A stretch of 64,000 nucleotides of DNA, from contig JAGDZR010000011.1 of the NCBI GenBank assembly GCA_049115695.1, forward strand, positions 484,043 through 548,042. Direction: 5' to 3'. The translations under genes and the position numbers were made by a program. The first letter of the stretch is position 1; each line of letters opens with the position of its first letter. This document shows, in pieces, positions 24,653 to 33,340 of the stretch. This DNA is from JAGDZR01 sp049115695 (lineage in GTDB: Bacteria > Bacteroidota > Bacteroidia > Cytophagales > Cyclobacteriaceae). Below the pieces are notes generated by a model. That model was not told where the DNA came from. It saw only the letters and a program-made list of their open reading frames with translations, and ran no database searches.

Positions 24653-26752
24653 TTATTGTGCAGTCAGGCTAATGGCAAAACCACCCCCAGAAGCCATTTC
24701 GATTGTTATTTGATCGGTAGCGGTGATAGTTGAGGTTTCAATACTTACTGCAGTTGGATTGTCATCCCAATGTGCCGTTGCACCATCTTTGTACACTTTG
24801 CATTCATATGTATTTCCTTCGGGAAGAAAATCAAACTTTAAATTGAATGACTTCCCATTTTCATCAGCCACTCCTCCAACAAACCAGTTTTCCGATTTTC
24901 GCTCCTGTCTCGCAATCACCACAAAATCACCAATTTCACCATCCAGGACCTTTGTTTGTTCCCAGTCTACCGCCACGTCTTTGATGAACTGAAAAGCAGG
25001 TTGTCCTTCGTAATGTTCAGGCAGGTCTGCTGCCATCTGAATTGGACTGTAAATCACCACATAGAGTGCCAACTGATGTGCCAACGTTGTGTTGATTTGG
25101 TTATCCGGCTTGTATGGGTCTAGCTTGATATTGAAAATCCCGGGCGTAAAATCAATCGGACCGCCCAACATTCTGGTAAAGGGAACGACTGTCAAATGAT
25201 CCGTTGGGTTGCCACCATCTGATGCCCATGCATTAAACTCCTGACCTCTCAGACCTTCTCGAGAAATCGCATTTGGATAGGTCCGACGCTTTCCAGTTGC
25301 CTTAATTGGCTCATGGGCATTGATGGCTACCTGATATTTTGATGCTGTTTCAAGCACCCCTTGATAGTGATTGACCATCCACTGTCCGTGGTGATATTCT
25401 CCTTCAGGAAGGATAGGGCCAACGTATCCAGTTTTTACGGAATGTATGCCATGCGATTGCATTAAGGCATAAGCCGTATCCTTTTGTTGATCATAGGTGC
25501 GCGGTGCAGCCGAAGTTTCATGATGCATGATGATCTCAACACCTTTGTTTTTGGCGTATTCGGCTAGCTCAGGCAAATCATAATCTGGATACGGTGTGAC
25601 AAAGTCAAAGACTCCTTCTCTGTCGGGAAATCCAATCCACCGCTCCCATCCAGTATTCCAACCTTCAACCAACACCCCACCGAAACCATTTTCAGCGGCA
25701 AAATCGATGTAACGTTTAGTGTTTTCAGTGGTGGCACCATGTCTTCCGGTCGGATTAGAAATGTCGACATTGGCCGTACCGGCACTTTGAGAACCGGCGT
25801 AATCCCAAGTTGATTTATCAAGGTGCATTTCCCACCAGATTCCCACGTATTTCATTGGAGTAAACCAGGACACATCCCCTAGTTCATTGGGATCATTTAG
25901 GTTGACAATCAGTTTTGACTCGATCAAATCACCAGCCCTGTCCGTTACCTGAATGGTTCGCCAGGGTGTTGCAAAGGGTAACGCTACCTTGGCTTTGTAG
26001 CCCGTGACATCTGACCCGACCAATTCTGAGACAAAGCCCTGCTTTTCGGCATTGATTTTTAAAGTCATTCCAGCAAAGTTTGTAAGATCTGCTTCATGAA
26101 AACTAAGATAAATCCCTTCATCTGTTTTCATGGTGACAGGAGTATTTACTGCATTTTTCGGGATTTTGGTGGATGCGATGTTTGGGTGATTTCGTTTTGA
26201 AATCGCATCGATTTCAGAAAATTTGGTTTCGTTGTAAACATGCTCATAGATATCCCAATCGCCAGGTATCCACCATGTTTTATGATCACCTGTAAGGTTA
26301 AACTCCGTCATTTCGTTGGTGAAGATCAATTCCTTAGCAGCATCTTGCTCGGGAAAATAATATCTCAAACCTATTCCATCATCATATGCTCGTATGATGA
26401 GATCAAATGTCAAACCTGATTGATCTTTTATCTCAAGGGAAACTTCATTGAATACATCCATGACTTCACGTTGCTCTCCCCAAGGCATTTCCCATTTTTC
26501 GTTTACCGAACGCTTGGAAACATTTCCTATCTGATATTGATTATCAGCAGAAATATTTTGAAACTCAAATCCAATTGAAGAGTTTTTAATGACTGGTTTG
26601 CCATTGAATTCCACATTGTATGTCAGTTGATTTAACTGATCTGAAATGTTCACAATCAATGCTCCATTTGGGGATGTTACATTGTAATTATTGTTTTGTT
26701 CGCAGGACAATACCAATATGGCAATGACCAGACACATTACTAAATTCTTCAT
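24653..26752 (-). CDS. Glycoside hydrolase family 97 (SusB-like alpha-glucosidase)
   Basis: A 699-residue lipoprotein (MKNLVMCLVIAILVLSC). It matches GH97 over its length: an N-terminal beta-sandwich (TSPNGALIVNISDQ), a catalytic (beta/alpha)8 barrel (VEGWNTGWERWIGFPDREG), and a C-terminal beta domain. Candidate catalytic glutamates are in MHHETSAAPRTYDQ, INAHEPIKATGKRRTYPN and GLRGQEFNAW. VKTGYVG lacks the Asp used as nucleophile in retaining members, which fits an inverting alpha-glucosidase like SusB. This assignment of residues is from memory. It probably hydrolyses alpha-glucans in the periplasm. It starts the minus-strand run through the paraoxonase-like gene, without SusCD partners nearby. 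Confidence 0.93.
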   Translation of the reverse strand: MKNLVMCLVIAILVLSCEQNNNYNVTSPNGALIVNISDQLNQLTYNVEFNGKPVIKNSSIGFEFQNISADNQYQIGNVSKRSVNEKWEMPWGEQREVMDVFNEVSLEIKDQSGLTFDLIIRAYDDGIGLRYYFPEQDAAKELIFTNEMTEFNLTGDHKTWWIPGDWDIYEHVYNETKFSEIDAISKRNHPNIASTKIPKNAVNTPVTMKTDEGIYLSFHEADLTNFAGMTLKINAEKQGFVSELVGSDVTGYKAKVALPFATPWRTIQVTDRAGDLIESKLIVNLNDPNELGDVSWFTPMKYVGIWWEMHLDKSTWDYAGSQSAGTANVDISNPTGRHGATTENTKRYIDFAAENGFGGVLVEGWNTGWERWIGFPDREGVFDFVTPYPDYDLPELAEYAKNKGVEIIMHHETSAAPRTYDQQKDTAYALMQSHGIHSVKTGYVGPILPEGEYHHGQWMVNHYQGVLETASKYQVAINAHEPIKATGKRRTYPNAISREGLRGQEFNAWASDGGNPTDHLTVVPFTRMLGGPIDFTPGIFNIKLDPYKPDNQINTTLAHQLALYVVIYSPIQMAADLPEHYEGQPAFQFIKDVAVDWEQTKVLDGEIGDFVVIARQERKSENWFVGGVADENGKSFNLKFDFLPEGNTYECKVYKDGATAHWDDNPTAVSIETSTITATDQITIEMASGGGFAISLTAQ

Positions 26753-27083
26753 TCATTCTACTATTTAGCCACCAAAGTAGGTTGGTTTCCATTAGGAATC
26801 AACAGTTTGACAATTGTCGCTTTTTTGAAATCGATTTCGAAATTGATTTTTTTAAAATAAGTGCCTATTTGGTCCATTGTTTATAGCTAACCTGCTTTTG
26901 AACGAGATGATCCGAGCAATGCAAAACATTTCTATAAGTGGATCTTATCGGATAGGATTTGGAGAACAATTTTGGCAATAATCAGATGCTAATAAAAAAG
27001 GCCACTTATTATTGACAAGTAGCCCGATGAATTATATGAAATTGACAACTAGTGATAGGTGCCCTCTGTTGACTTAAGATATA
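26753..27083. other. Intergenic region between GH97 and the universal stress protein gene
   Basis: 331 bases without a plausible coding frame. It contains the terminator described at 26992-27024 and presumably the GH97 promoter near 26760-26880. No exact TAnnTTTG element was found on the minus strand close to the GH97 start. Confidence 0.5.
26992..27024 (-). terminator. Intrinsic terminator of the universal stress protein gene
   Basis: Read on the minus strand, GGCTACTT pairs with AAGTGGCC (8 bp, one G-T wobble) around a 9-base loop, followed by six T. It lies about 60 bases beyond the stop at 27084. Confidence 0.75.
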
Positions 27084-27950
27084 CTAGACATATGCTTCGA
27101 GATACACTTCACCATGTTCCTGAGGTATTTTCAAGCTTAAGACAGGAATCGATACATGATTCACAACTTTTTCAGCCATGCTGCCATAAAACATTCTTGA
27201 AACACCTTGTCTTCCATGAGTGGCCATGGTAACAATGCCATTTTCGAAAGAGCCACAGAATTTTTCAAGCCCATCTTCAAAAACATACGTGTTAACAGTT
27301 TTGATTTGACCTAGTCTATTTCCGCACATGACCCTAAATGGTTCCATTCGTCTTTGGATCTCCCAGGTATCAGTGAAATAAGAGGGTGTGTTGATGTATA
27401 CCAAATGAACTTTGGCGGAAAGCACCTCGGCAAGACTCATTAAGCCTTCAAAAGGTTGAATCGCTTCTGTTTCAAAATCGGAAACGAAAATGATATTCGC
27501 CTTGTTGACTTGGTTCATGTCCTTTTTGATAATCAATACAGGAACAGGGGACAGACGAACAATTTTCTGGGCATTGCTTCCCATAAATAATTCACGGAAT
27601 CCCGAAGCGCCATGCGAACCCATAACGACCATGCTGATGTGATTTTCTTCTATATGGTCAATAATATTGGTTGAACTCTCATTGTATCCAAGGTATTGGG
27701 TTGCATGTACACCGAACCTTTCAGCCTCAGCTACCAGTTTACCGAGCTCAACTTTAGCTTCATTGACATCTTTGGTTATGTCTGGATACATGGTTTCCTG
27801 ACCCTTTTCCATCTGAATCCAGTTGATAGGGATAGGCATAAAGTGTAGAAAATGAATTTCACCTCCGCTCATTTTTGCAATGTTCATTGCCGTTTTAGCC
27901 GCTTTATTGGCACACGCGGAGAAATCGGTGGGTACTAATATGCGTTTCAT
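27084..27950 (-). CDS. Tandem-domain universal stress protein
   Basis: A 288-residue protein made of two UspA domains. Domain 1 starts MKRILVPTDFSACANKAA and ends with an ATP-binding-type loop MGSHGASGFRELFMGSNAQK. Domain 2 has ATHGRQGVSRMFYGSMAEKV near the end. The G-x2-G-x9-G-S pattern suggests nucleotide binding in both domains. Members are induced by starvation, hypoxia or other stress. It lies with two further Usp genes around a two-component system (28647-30972), which probably controls them. Confidence 0.93.
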   Translation of the reverse strand: MKRILVPTDFSACANKAAKTAMNIAKMSGGEIHFLHFMPIPINWIQMEKGQETMYPDITKDVNEAKVELGKLVAEAERFGVHATQYLGYNESSTNIIDHIEENHISMVVMGSHGASGFRELFMGSNAQKIVRLSPVPVLIIKKDMNQVNKANIIFVSDFETEAIQPFEGLMSLAEVLSAKVHLVYINTPSYFTDTWEIQRRMEPFRVMCGNRLGQIKTVNTYVFEDGLEKFCGSFENGIVTMATHGRQGVSRMFYGSMAEKVVNHVSIPVLSLKIPQEHGEVYLEAYV

Positions 27951-28096
27951 ATGGGTTCGTAGTTAACTCGAAATGAATAAACCCAGCATTCGGATTCAGG
28001 CAATTTTTCGAGGTATTGAACAAAGTTTAGATCAGGAATCTACCCATATCAATACAACCAGAAAATGATGAAAATTAACGAGTCTCGTGATTTTTC

Positions 28097-28510
28097 TCAG
28101 CTTGCCGATTTGAACAAAACCGGAATCTTTAGCTCATGAAATCTTTCCCCAATGACATCATCACTATCGAAACTCATATTATCCATAACCAACACATCAA
28201 TATCAAGCTCATCTATGTTGGCTATTATGCGATCGGAGAGAAATCCGATTTCAACCAGTATTTCAAAAGGAACTCCAGAGGTGCTCAATTTTTCGTTGTA
28301 AGCAGATTCTACCTTGTTGCGCATTTCCTCTTCCAATGTTTGACGAATGGATTTGTTGTCAACGATTTTCATATCAGGATTGTGGTCTGTAAGTCGATAT
28401 GTAGTCAACAAGTACAGCTTTGCACCTGCGTTTTTGGCAGTATCAATCGCAAAGTCCATTGCTGACTCGTTCCCGTTGATTGGAATAAGAATACGATCGA
28501 AGTTCGACAT
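28097..28510 (-). CDS. Single-domain universal stress protein without ATP loop
   Basis: A 137-residue UspA-fold protein (start FDRILIPINGNESAMDFAID, end HELKIPVLFKS). The usual G-x2-G-x9-G-S nucleotide loop is absent; the region reads VMDNMSFDSDDVIGER, so it probably does not bind ATP in the standard way. It is divergent from the PAS kinase gene across a 136-base region. A TATTTTTG -7 element for this gene lies at 28544-28537. Confidence 0.85.
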   Translation of the reverse strand: MSNFDRILIPINGNESAMDFAIDTAKNAGAKLYLLTTYRLTDHNPDMKIVDNKSIRQTLEEEMRNKVESAYNEKLSTSGVPFEILVEIGFLSDRIIANIDELDIDVLVMDNMSFDSDDVIGERFHELKIPVLFKSAS

Positions 28511-28536
28511 TTGATAATTCTGAAGTGTTTTAAATG

Positions 28537-28544
28537 CAAAAATA
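28537..28544 (-). promoter_or_regulatory. -7 element of the single-domain Usp gene
   Basis: TATTTTTG on the minus strand is an exact TAnnTTTG match, 27 bases before the ATG at 28510. The -33 box is not convincing (TTTCG with short spacing). Further upstream, AAATCAG (28562-28568) and CTGATTT (28590-28596) form an inverted repeat between the two divergent genes, a possible regulator site. Confidence 0.35.
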
Positions 28545-28646
28545 GATTCCGTCTATCCTCGAAATCAGGCGCATTGATCAGAAAACACGCTGATTTTTGT
28601 CATGCTTTACTCATATTTGGTTCAGGAGCATTGCACTTACATTATT

Positions 28647-29900
28647 ATGTCTAAACAAGGTCAGTTGTTTTTCGAAGAAAGTGATAATGCGTTTAGCACA
28701 ATATTTCGGTCTTCAAATGAAGGAATCATTGTTGCTGATCAGCAAGGTCTGATTCACTCCATCAATCCTGTAGGGGCAGAAATGTTTGGATACGAGCCAA
28801 AAGAATTAATATCTAATTCAATCGATCAGCTTGTGCCGCATTCGATGCAGCATGATCACAGTTCGAAAAGGGCAGCTTATGCAAAAAATCCAAATCCACG
28901 CACCATGGGTGTGGGCAGAGATTTGGAAGGATTGAAAAAGTCTGGGGAGACATTTCCAATAGAAGTGAGTTTAAGCCATACTCGCATTAGGGATACTTTT
29001 TTCGTAGTAGCGTTCATCATTGACATCACGCAACGGAAATCTATTGAAAAAGCCCTCAAGAAGAGCGAAGAGCAGTTGATTGCTTATGCGAGTGAGTTAG
29101 AAAAGCGTGTAAAGAGTAGGACAGAGGACCTTGCTCGAACGATAGATCAGTTACAGAATGAAATTAAAGTAAGGCAAAAGGCAGAGAAAGAGGCTGTCCA
29201 GTCACTTTCGAAGGAACGCGAGTTAAACGAATTGAAGTCTCGATTTGTCTCTACCGCTTCCCATGAGTTTCGAACTCCCCTAAGTACGATTTTGTCGTCA
29301 TCCTCGCTAATTGGGAAATATCTTGAAAGTGATAATCCTGGCAAGGCGACTAAACATGTCGACAGGATTAAAAACTCTGTAAAAACCCTAACAGACATTC
29401 TCAATGACTTTCTGAATTTAGACAGGTTAGAGGAAGGTGGGGTTGATATCCAATTTGAGCGATTCGATCTTAATGCCATTGTCCTGGGGGCAAAGGCTGA
29501 GGTTACAGGCTTACTGAAGGAAGGGCAACAAATTGTTACCAAAGTGGAGGAAGTGAGTATTTACACAGATGAAAAGGTGCTCAAAAGCATTTTGATCAAT
29601 CTGCTTTCCAATGCGATTAAATATTCTCCTATCGAGAGTGCTGTTGAGATTTGTGCCGTACAGCTTGAAAAGGCAGTAAAAATAGAAGTCATTGATCAGG
29701 GAATGGGAATTCCTGAAGAGGATCAGGGACATATGTTCGAGCGTTTTTTCCGGGCAAAAAATGCTGTTAATATTCAAGGAACCGGATTGGGACTAAATAT
29801 TGTCAAAAAGTATGTTGATTTGCTCAATGGCAGTATTACATTTAAAAGTAAATCTGAAATGGGCACCACATTTGTAGTGGAGATTCCTAATAAACCATAA
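28647..29900 (+). CDS. Soluble PAS-domain histidine kinase, FixL-like
   Basis: I prefer the ATG at 28647 (417 residues); an in-frame ATG at 28602 adds 15 residues. No membrane helix is present. The PAS domain (~residues 8-125) closely resembles the heme PAS of FixL: GAEMFGYEPKEL, then His-Asp (MQHDHSSKRAAY) at the place of the FixL proximal heme ligand, then GVGRDLEGLKKSGETFPIEV with the Arg that contacts bound O2. A coiled linker is followed by the phospho-acceptor His in STASHEFRTPLS and the ATPase boxes NLLSNAIKYSP, DQGMGIPEEDQG and GTGLGLNIVKKY. Ten bases separate it from its likely partner regulator. Heme binding is inferred. Confidence 0.9.
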   Translation: MSKQGQLFFEESDNAFSTIFRSSNEGIIVADQQGLIHSINPVGAEMFGYEPKELISNSIDQLVPHSMQHDHSSKRAAYAKNPNPRTMGVGRDLEGLKKSGETFPIEVSLSHTRIRDTFFVVAFIIDITQRKSIEKALKKSEEQLIAYASELEKRVKSRTEDLARTIDQLQNEIKVRQKAEKEAVQSLSKERELNELKSRFVSTASHEFRTPLSTILSSSSLIGKYLESDNPGKATKHVDRIKNSVKTLTDILNDFLNLDRLEEGGVDIQFERFDLNAIVLGAKAEVTGLLKEGQQIVTKVEEVSIYTDEKVLKSILINLLSNAIKYSPIESAVEICAVQLEKAVKIEVIDQGMGIPEEDQGHMFERFFRAKNAVNIQGTGLGLNIVKKYVDLLNGSITFKSKSEMGTTFVVEIPNKP

Positions 29901-29910
29901 ACAACACACA

Positions 29911-30972
29911 ATGAAGAAGATCCTATTGATCGAAGACAACCAAGATGTTCGTGAGAATACTGCTGAGATTTTAGAGCTGGCAAATTTCCAGGTCATGACT
30001 GCCGAGAATGGGAGAATAGGTGTTGACAAAGCAATCAATGAGGCACCAGACTTGATTATCTGTGATATCATGATGCCTGAAATGGATGGTTATGGTGTGC
30101 TGCATATACTAAGTAAGAATAAAAACACAGCCAGTATACCTTTCGTTTTTCTAACGGCAAAAATCGATAAAGTAGATATTAGGAAGGGAATGAATATGGG
30201 AGCTGATGACTATTTGACAAAGCCCTTCGATGATACTGAATTGCTTGATGCTATTGAAAGCAGGCTGAAGAAGCGTGAGCAAATTAACAGTGATTATTCC
30301 CAAAACCTCGATGGCATCAATGAATTCCTGACAGACGCTAAAGCGATTGCCAAGCTGGAAGGTCTGTCGCAGGATAGAAAGCGCCGAACTTATAATAAGA
30401 AGTCAGAAATTTTCAGAAAGGGTGATTTACCTAATTATCTTTTCTTCATTCTGGAAGGAAAAGTCAAGGAATACAAGACCAATGAGGATGGTAAGGAATT
30501 GATCATTGGCATCTACGGAAAAGGTGAGTTTTTCGGTTTTGAGGCACTATTAGAAAACTCAGAGTACAACGAATCTGCTGCTGCGATTGAAGCTACTGAA
30601 TTGGCTATTATTCCGAAAAAGGATTTTTTCACACTGCTTTATACCAACCGCGATGTTGCCAACAAGTTCATCGAGCTTTTGAGCAATAAAGTCACCGATA
30701 AGGAAGAACGGTTGCTACACCTGGCGTATAATTCGGTTAGACAAAGGACTGCTGAGGCGTTGATCACCCTTTATGAAAAGTATGATCATAAATCAGAAAT
30801 ATCAGTTTCACGAGACGATTTGGCTCATATGGTTGGGACCGCTACGGAATCTGTGATTCGTGTATTATCAGATTTTAAGGACGAAGAGGTCATTGAAATC
30901 CAGTCTGGGAAAATCAGAGTGCTTTCAGAGGAAAAACTCAATCAAATTGTGCGGTGGAATTTTGCACGCTAA
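29911..30972 (+). CDS. Response regulator fused to a Crp/Fnr-type transcription factor
   Basis: A 353-residue fusion. Residues 1-120 are a receiver domain with Asp52 in LIICDIMMPEMDG, the Thr in FVFLTAK and the Lys in DYLTKPFDD. Residues ~150-260 are a cyclic-nucleotide-binding-type beta roll (RKGDLPNYLFFILEGKVKEY, YGKGEFFGFEALLENSEYNE). Residues ~270-345 are a Crp-type winged helix (VSRDDLAHMVGTATESVIRV). No cysteine cluster for an Fnr-type iron-sulfur centre is seen, so phosphorylation probably replaces the usual effector. It pairs with the PAS kinase just upstream. Confidence 0.93.
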   Translation: MKKILLIEDNQDVRENTAEILELANFQVMTAENGRIGVDKAINEAPDLIICDIMMPEMDGYGVLHILSKNKNTASIPFVFLTAKIDKVDIRKGMNMGADDYLTKPFDDTELLDAIESRLKKREQINSDYSQNLDGINEFLTDAKAIAKLEGLSQDRKRRTYNKKSEIFRKGDLPNYLFFILEGKVKEYKTNEDGKELIIGIYGKGEFFGFEALLENSEYNESAAAIEATELAIIPKKDFFTLLYTNRDVANKFIELLSNKVTDKEERLLHLAYNSVRQRTAEALITLYEKYDHKSEISVSRDDLAHMVGTATESVIRVLSDFKDEEVIEIQSGKIRVLSEEKLNQIVRWNFAR

Positions 30973-30975
30973 GCG

Positions 30976-31809
30976 TTAATTAACCTCATCACGTAAATGC
31001 AGGATTAAGCTTGGAATAGCGATTTCACCTACTAGTTTTTCGGAGATACTGCCATAAAAGAATCTTTTCAAACCAGATCGACCATGAGTAGTAAGGACCA
31101 GTAAATCTGGCGAGAGAGTCTCAATGGCATTGACAATTCCGTGTTCTACGGACAGATCTTTTAAGATTTGCAGCGTATAATTTCTGAATTCAATTTTTTC
31201 CATGTGGCTTTCTAAAAACTGCTCTAGTTCTTCAATATGATATTTGCCGGATACCTTGTCAACCCATAGAAATGTGAGATGATGATTGTCAAGATTCAAC
31301 ACCTCCTTAAGTTCGAGAGCGGTAAATTCATTGAATGTTTCTGGGTCAAAGGCAATAAGGACATTCGTAATATTATCCAAACGGGTATTGCCTGTGATGT
31401 TGACGATTGGACATTTTGTTGATCTGATTACGTTTTCTATGGTACTGCCAAAGGCGGCATGTGAAAGAGAGGTTGCATCATGATGTCCACCCAATACGAT
31501 TATATCTGAATCCATTTGAGTGATACTGTTTTTTACACCTCCCATTGCATTAGCGCTCATCAGAAAGGTGTGCGTTGCAATTTTATCCGCAAAAGGTTGA
31601 GCGGCAGCCTTAAGCTTTTCTTCACATTCTTGAGACATGCGATTGATAAGTTGACCACTGATGTAATATTCTCCGTCTTGTACCGGGCCTATTTCCATAA
31701 CATGTAGAATGGTCAGTTCTCCTTGAGCCTTTTTTGCTAGTTGGTAACCAAAATGAGTTGCATGCCGTGCACTTTCAGAGAAGTCTGTTGGAACCAGAAT
31801 ATTTTTCAT
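30976..31809 (-). CDS. Tandem-domain universal stress protein
   Basis: I take the ATG at 31809 (MKNILVPTDFSESARHA), giving 277 residues; an upstream in-frame TTG is unlikely. Two UspA domains are visible. Domain 1 ends with GGHHDATSLSHAAFGSTIEN, a degenerate loop; domain 2 has an intact TTHGRSGLKRFFYGSISEKL loop. It is convergent with the REC-Crp gene, 3 bases apart, and is the third Usp of this island. Confidence 0.92.
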   Translation of the reverse strand: MKNILVPTDFSESARHATHFGYQLAKKAQGELTILHVMEIGPVQDGEYYISGQLINRMSQECEEKLKAAAQPFADKIATHTFLMSANAMGGVKNSITQMDSDIIVLGGHHDATSLSHAAFGSTIENVIRSTKCPIVNITGNTRLDNITNVLIAFDPETFNEFTALELKEVLNLDNHHLTFLWVDKVSGKYHIEELEQFLESHMEKIEFRNYTLQILKDLSVEHGIVNAIETLSPDLLVLTTHGRSGLKRFFYGSISEKLVGEIAIPSLILHLRDEVN

Positions 31810-31883
31810 GATATGAAGATGAGCATATTCAGTTGGCACTCTCATGAGGCTAGTCAACCAACTTCTTGATAATTCTCAGGCTC

Positions 31884-32768
31884 TTAGTTTTCTTTTTTGG
31901 CCCAGTATCTTACCAGTCCCGCCACACTCATCCATGAAGGATTGGCAGCTTCATACTGTACTACAGCACTTTCATCCAGACCTTGATCCAACAATTGCTG
32001 TCTGGTGTAGCTAGAAAATAATGGTGTCATGTCTTCAACACTGAGTCCGGCTTCCCACTTGTCTTTTATCCATAAAGACCAATCCCTTAGCATATGACGA
32101 AGTGCTTTCATGTGTTCTTGAATATCACGAATTTCACCGTAATGTGTAAGGAAAAGGCGAGTTGGGTTTTTATCCAAAATCAATTGAATGGATGATTCCC
32201 AGTGCTCAATGTTGATGTCTGGGGGAGGACAGGGTGGTACCACCGGGCCATCATTGATTTTGACACCCGCCACATCGCCAGTGAATATTGTGTCGTCTAA
32301 TTGCCAGGCAATGTGATGCGTTGCATGACCAGCTGTGTGAAGCGAGGTAATCTTTGTGTTTCCAATTGTGATTTCCTCTTCGTGTTGACATTCAAGTATT
32401 TGATTGACCGGAATATTGTTCATTTGACCCCACAGCTCATCCATTTTGTCTTGATAAATCCGCTTTGCAGAGCTCATTAATCTTTCTGGGCTGGCGAGGT
32501 GTTTAGCACCGGCTGGGTGCACATATATTTTCGCACCTTTTTCAGCAAATGCCCATGCTGCCCCTGCATGATCCAGGTGGATGTGAGTGAGCAATACATG
32601 CTGGATAGATTCAGGCTCGAATCCTTTGGCCTTAATGGCACGGCACAGGTTTTGGTAGGTAGAATGCGGACCAGTTTCTATAAGGATTGGACCATTTGAT
32701 GTTTCTATTAAAAAGGAACCAATGGCTTCCTGAATCCCTATAAACTCCAGATCAAGAACATGTATCAT
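31884..32768 (-). CDS. Metallo-beta-lactamase-fold hydrolase
   Basis: I take the ATG at 32768 (294 residues, MIHVLDLEFIGIQEAIGSF); the longer open frame up to 32963 overlaps the divergent thioesterase gene and its extra residues match nothing. Metal ligands are visible: LTHIHLDHAG (HxHxDH), HTAGHATHHIAW, FTGDVAG and LTHYGE. The general fold and the C-terminal helical part suggest a glyoxalase-II-like or lactone/thioester hydrolase. It is divergent from the thioesterase gene. Confidence 0.88.
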   Translation of the reverse strand: MIHVLDLEFIGIQEAIGSFLIETSNGPILIETGPHSTYQNLCRAIKAKGFEPESIQHVLLTHIHLDHAGAAWAFAEKGAKIYVHPAGAKHLASPERLMSSAKRIYQDKMDELWGQMNNIPVNQILECQHEEEITIGNTKITSLHTAGHATHHIAWQLDDTIFTGDVAGVKINDGPVVPPCPPPDINIEHWESSIQLILDKNPTRLFLTHYGEIRDIQEHMKALRHMLRDWSLWIKDKWEAGLSVEDMTPLFSSYTRQQLLDQGLDESAVVQYEAANPSWMSVAGLVRYWAKKEN

Positions 32769-32836
32769 ATCGAACAAGTTAACCGAAAAGGAACAAATCG
32801 TCAAAGACAAATGATCAAGACAAGCCTTATCTTTAC

Positions 32837-33337
32837 TTGAAACCAATTGTACAAGATTTGGATTACTTTCAAGATCATATGCCCGAGAATGTATGCTTTG
32901 GGTGTGGCGCTCAACATGACGAAGGGCTTCAAATAAAAAGTTTCTGGGAAGGAAATACGGCAATTTGCCGTTGGGTACCAGCAGAAAAATATCATGGATG
33001 GTCCAATTTACTCAATGGGGGAATAATGGCTACTTTGATTGATTGCCATTGCATGGGAACAGCGATGGCTGATGCTTATCGGAGAGAGAATCGATCCTTA
33101 GATTCTACACCGATTTATCGGTATGCTACCGGCACATTGAATGTAAAATACATCAAGCCCACCTCAACCCGACATGAAGTTGAATTGCATGCCGAAATAG
33201 TTGAGGTAAAGGAACGGAAAACAGTTTTGAAATGTGCTTTTTATTCTCAGGGAAAACTGACGGCTGAAGCGGAAGTGGTAGGCCTTCGTGTTTATGATAG
33301 CAGCAATGAATCTGACAATAATCCCTTTAAATCATAA
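32837..33337 (+). CDS. PaaI-type hotdog-fold thioesterase
   Basis: A 166-residue protein with a TTG start at 32837. I prefer it to the ATG at 32879 because the early block PIVQDLDYFQDHMPENVCFG matches the N-terminus of related thioesterases. The core has CFGCGAQHDEGLQIKSFW, the hotdog helix NGGIMATLIDCHCMGTAMA and the strand VKYIKPTSTRHEVELHAEIV. It would hydrolyse acyl-CoA-type thioesters in the cytoplasm. lgt follows after 3 bases on the same strand. Confidence 0.88.
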   Translation: MKPIVQDLDYFQDHMPENVCFGCGAQHDEGLQIKSFWEGNTAICRWVPAEKYHGWSNLLNGGIMATLIDCHCMGTAMADAYRRENRSLDSTPIYRYATGTLNVKYIKPTSTRHEVELHAEIVEVKERKTVLKCAFYSQGKLTAEAEVVGLRVYDSSNESDNNPFKS

Positions 33338-33340
33338 TAG

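Noticed and set aside
24653..26752. A SusCD-type polysaccharide utilisation locus around the GH97 gene
   Set aside because: No SusC, SusD or further carbohydrate enzyme genes are adjacent; neighbours are an LD-carboxypeptidase, cupin and WD40 genes.
32769..32963. N-terminal extension of the MBL hydrolase frame
   Set aside because: It overlaps the divergent thioesterase gene, its residues fit no MBL domain, and the ATG at 32768 begins exactly where the fold should start.
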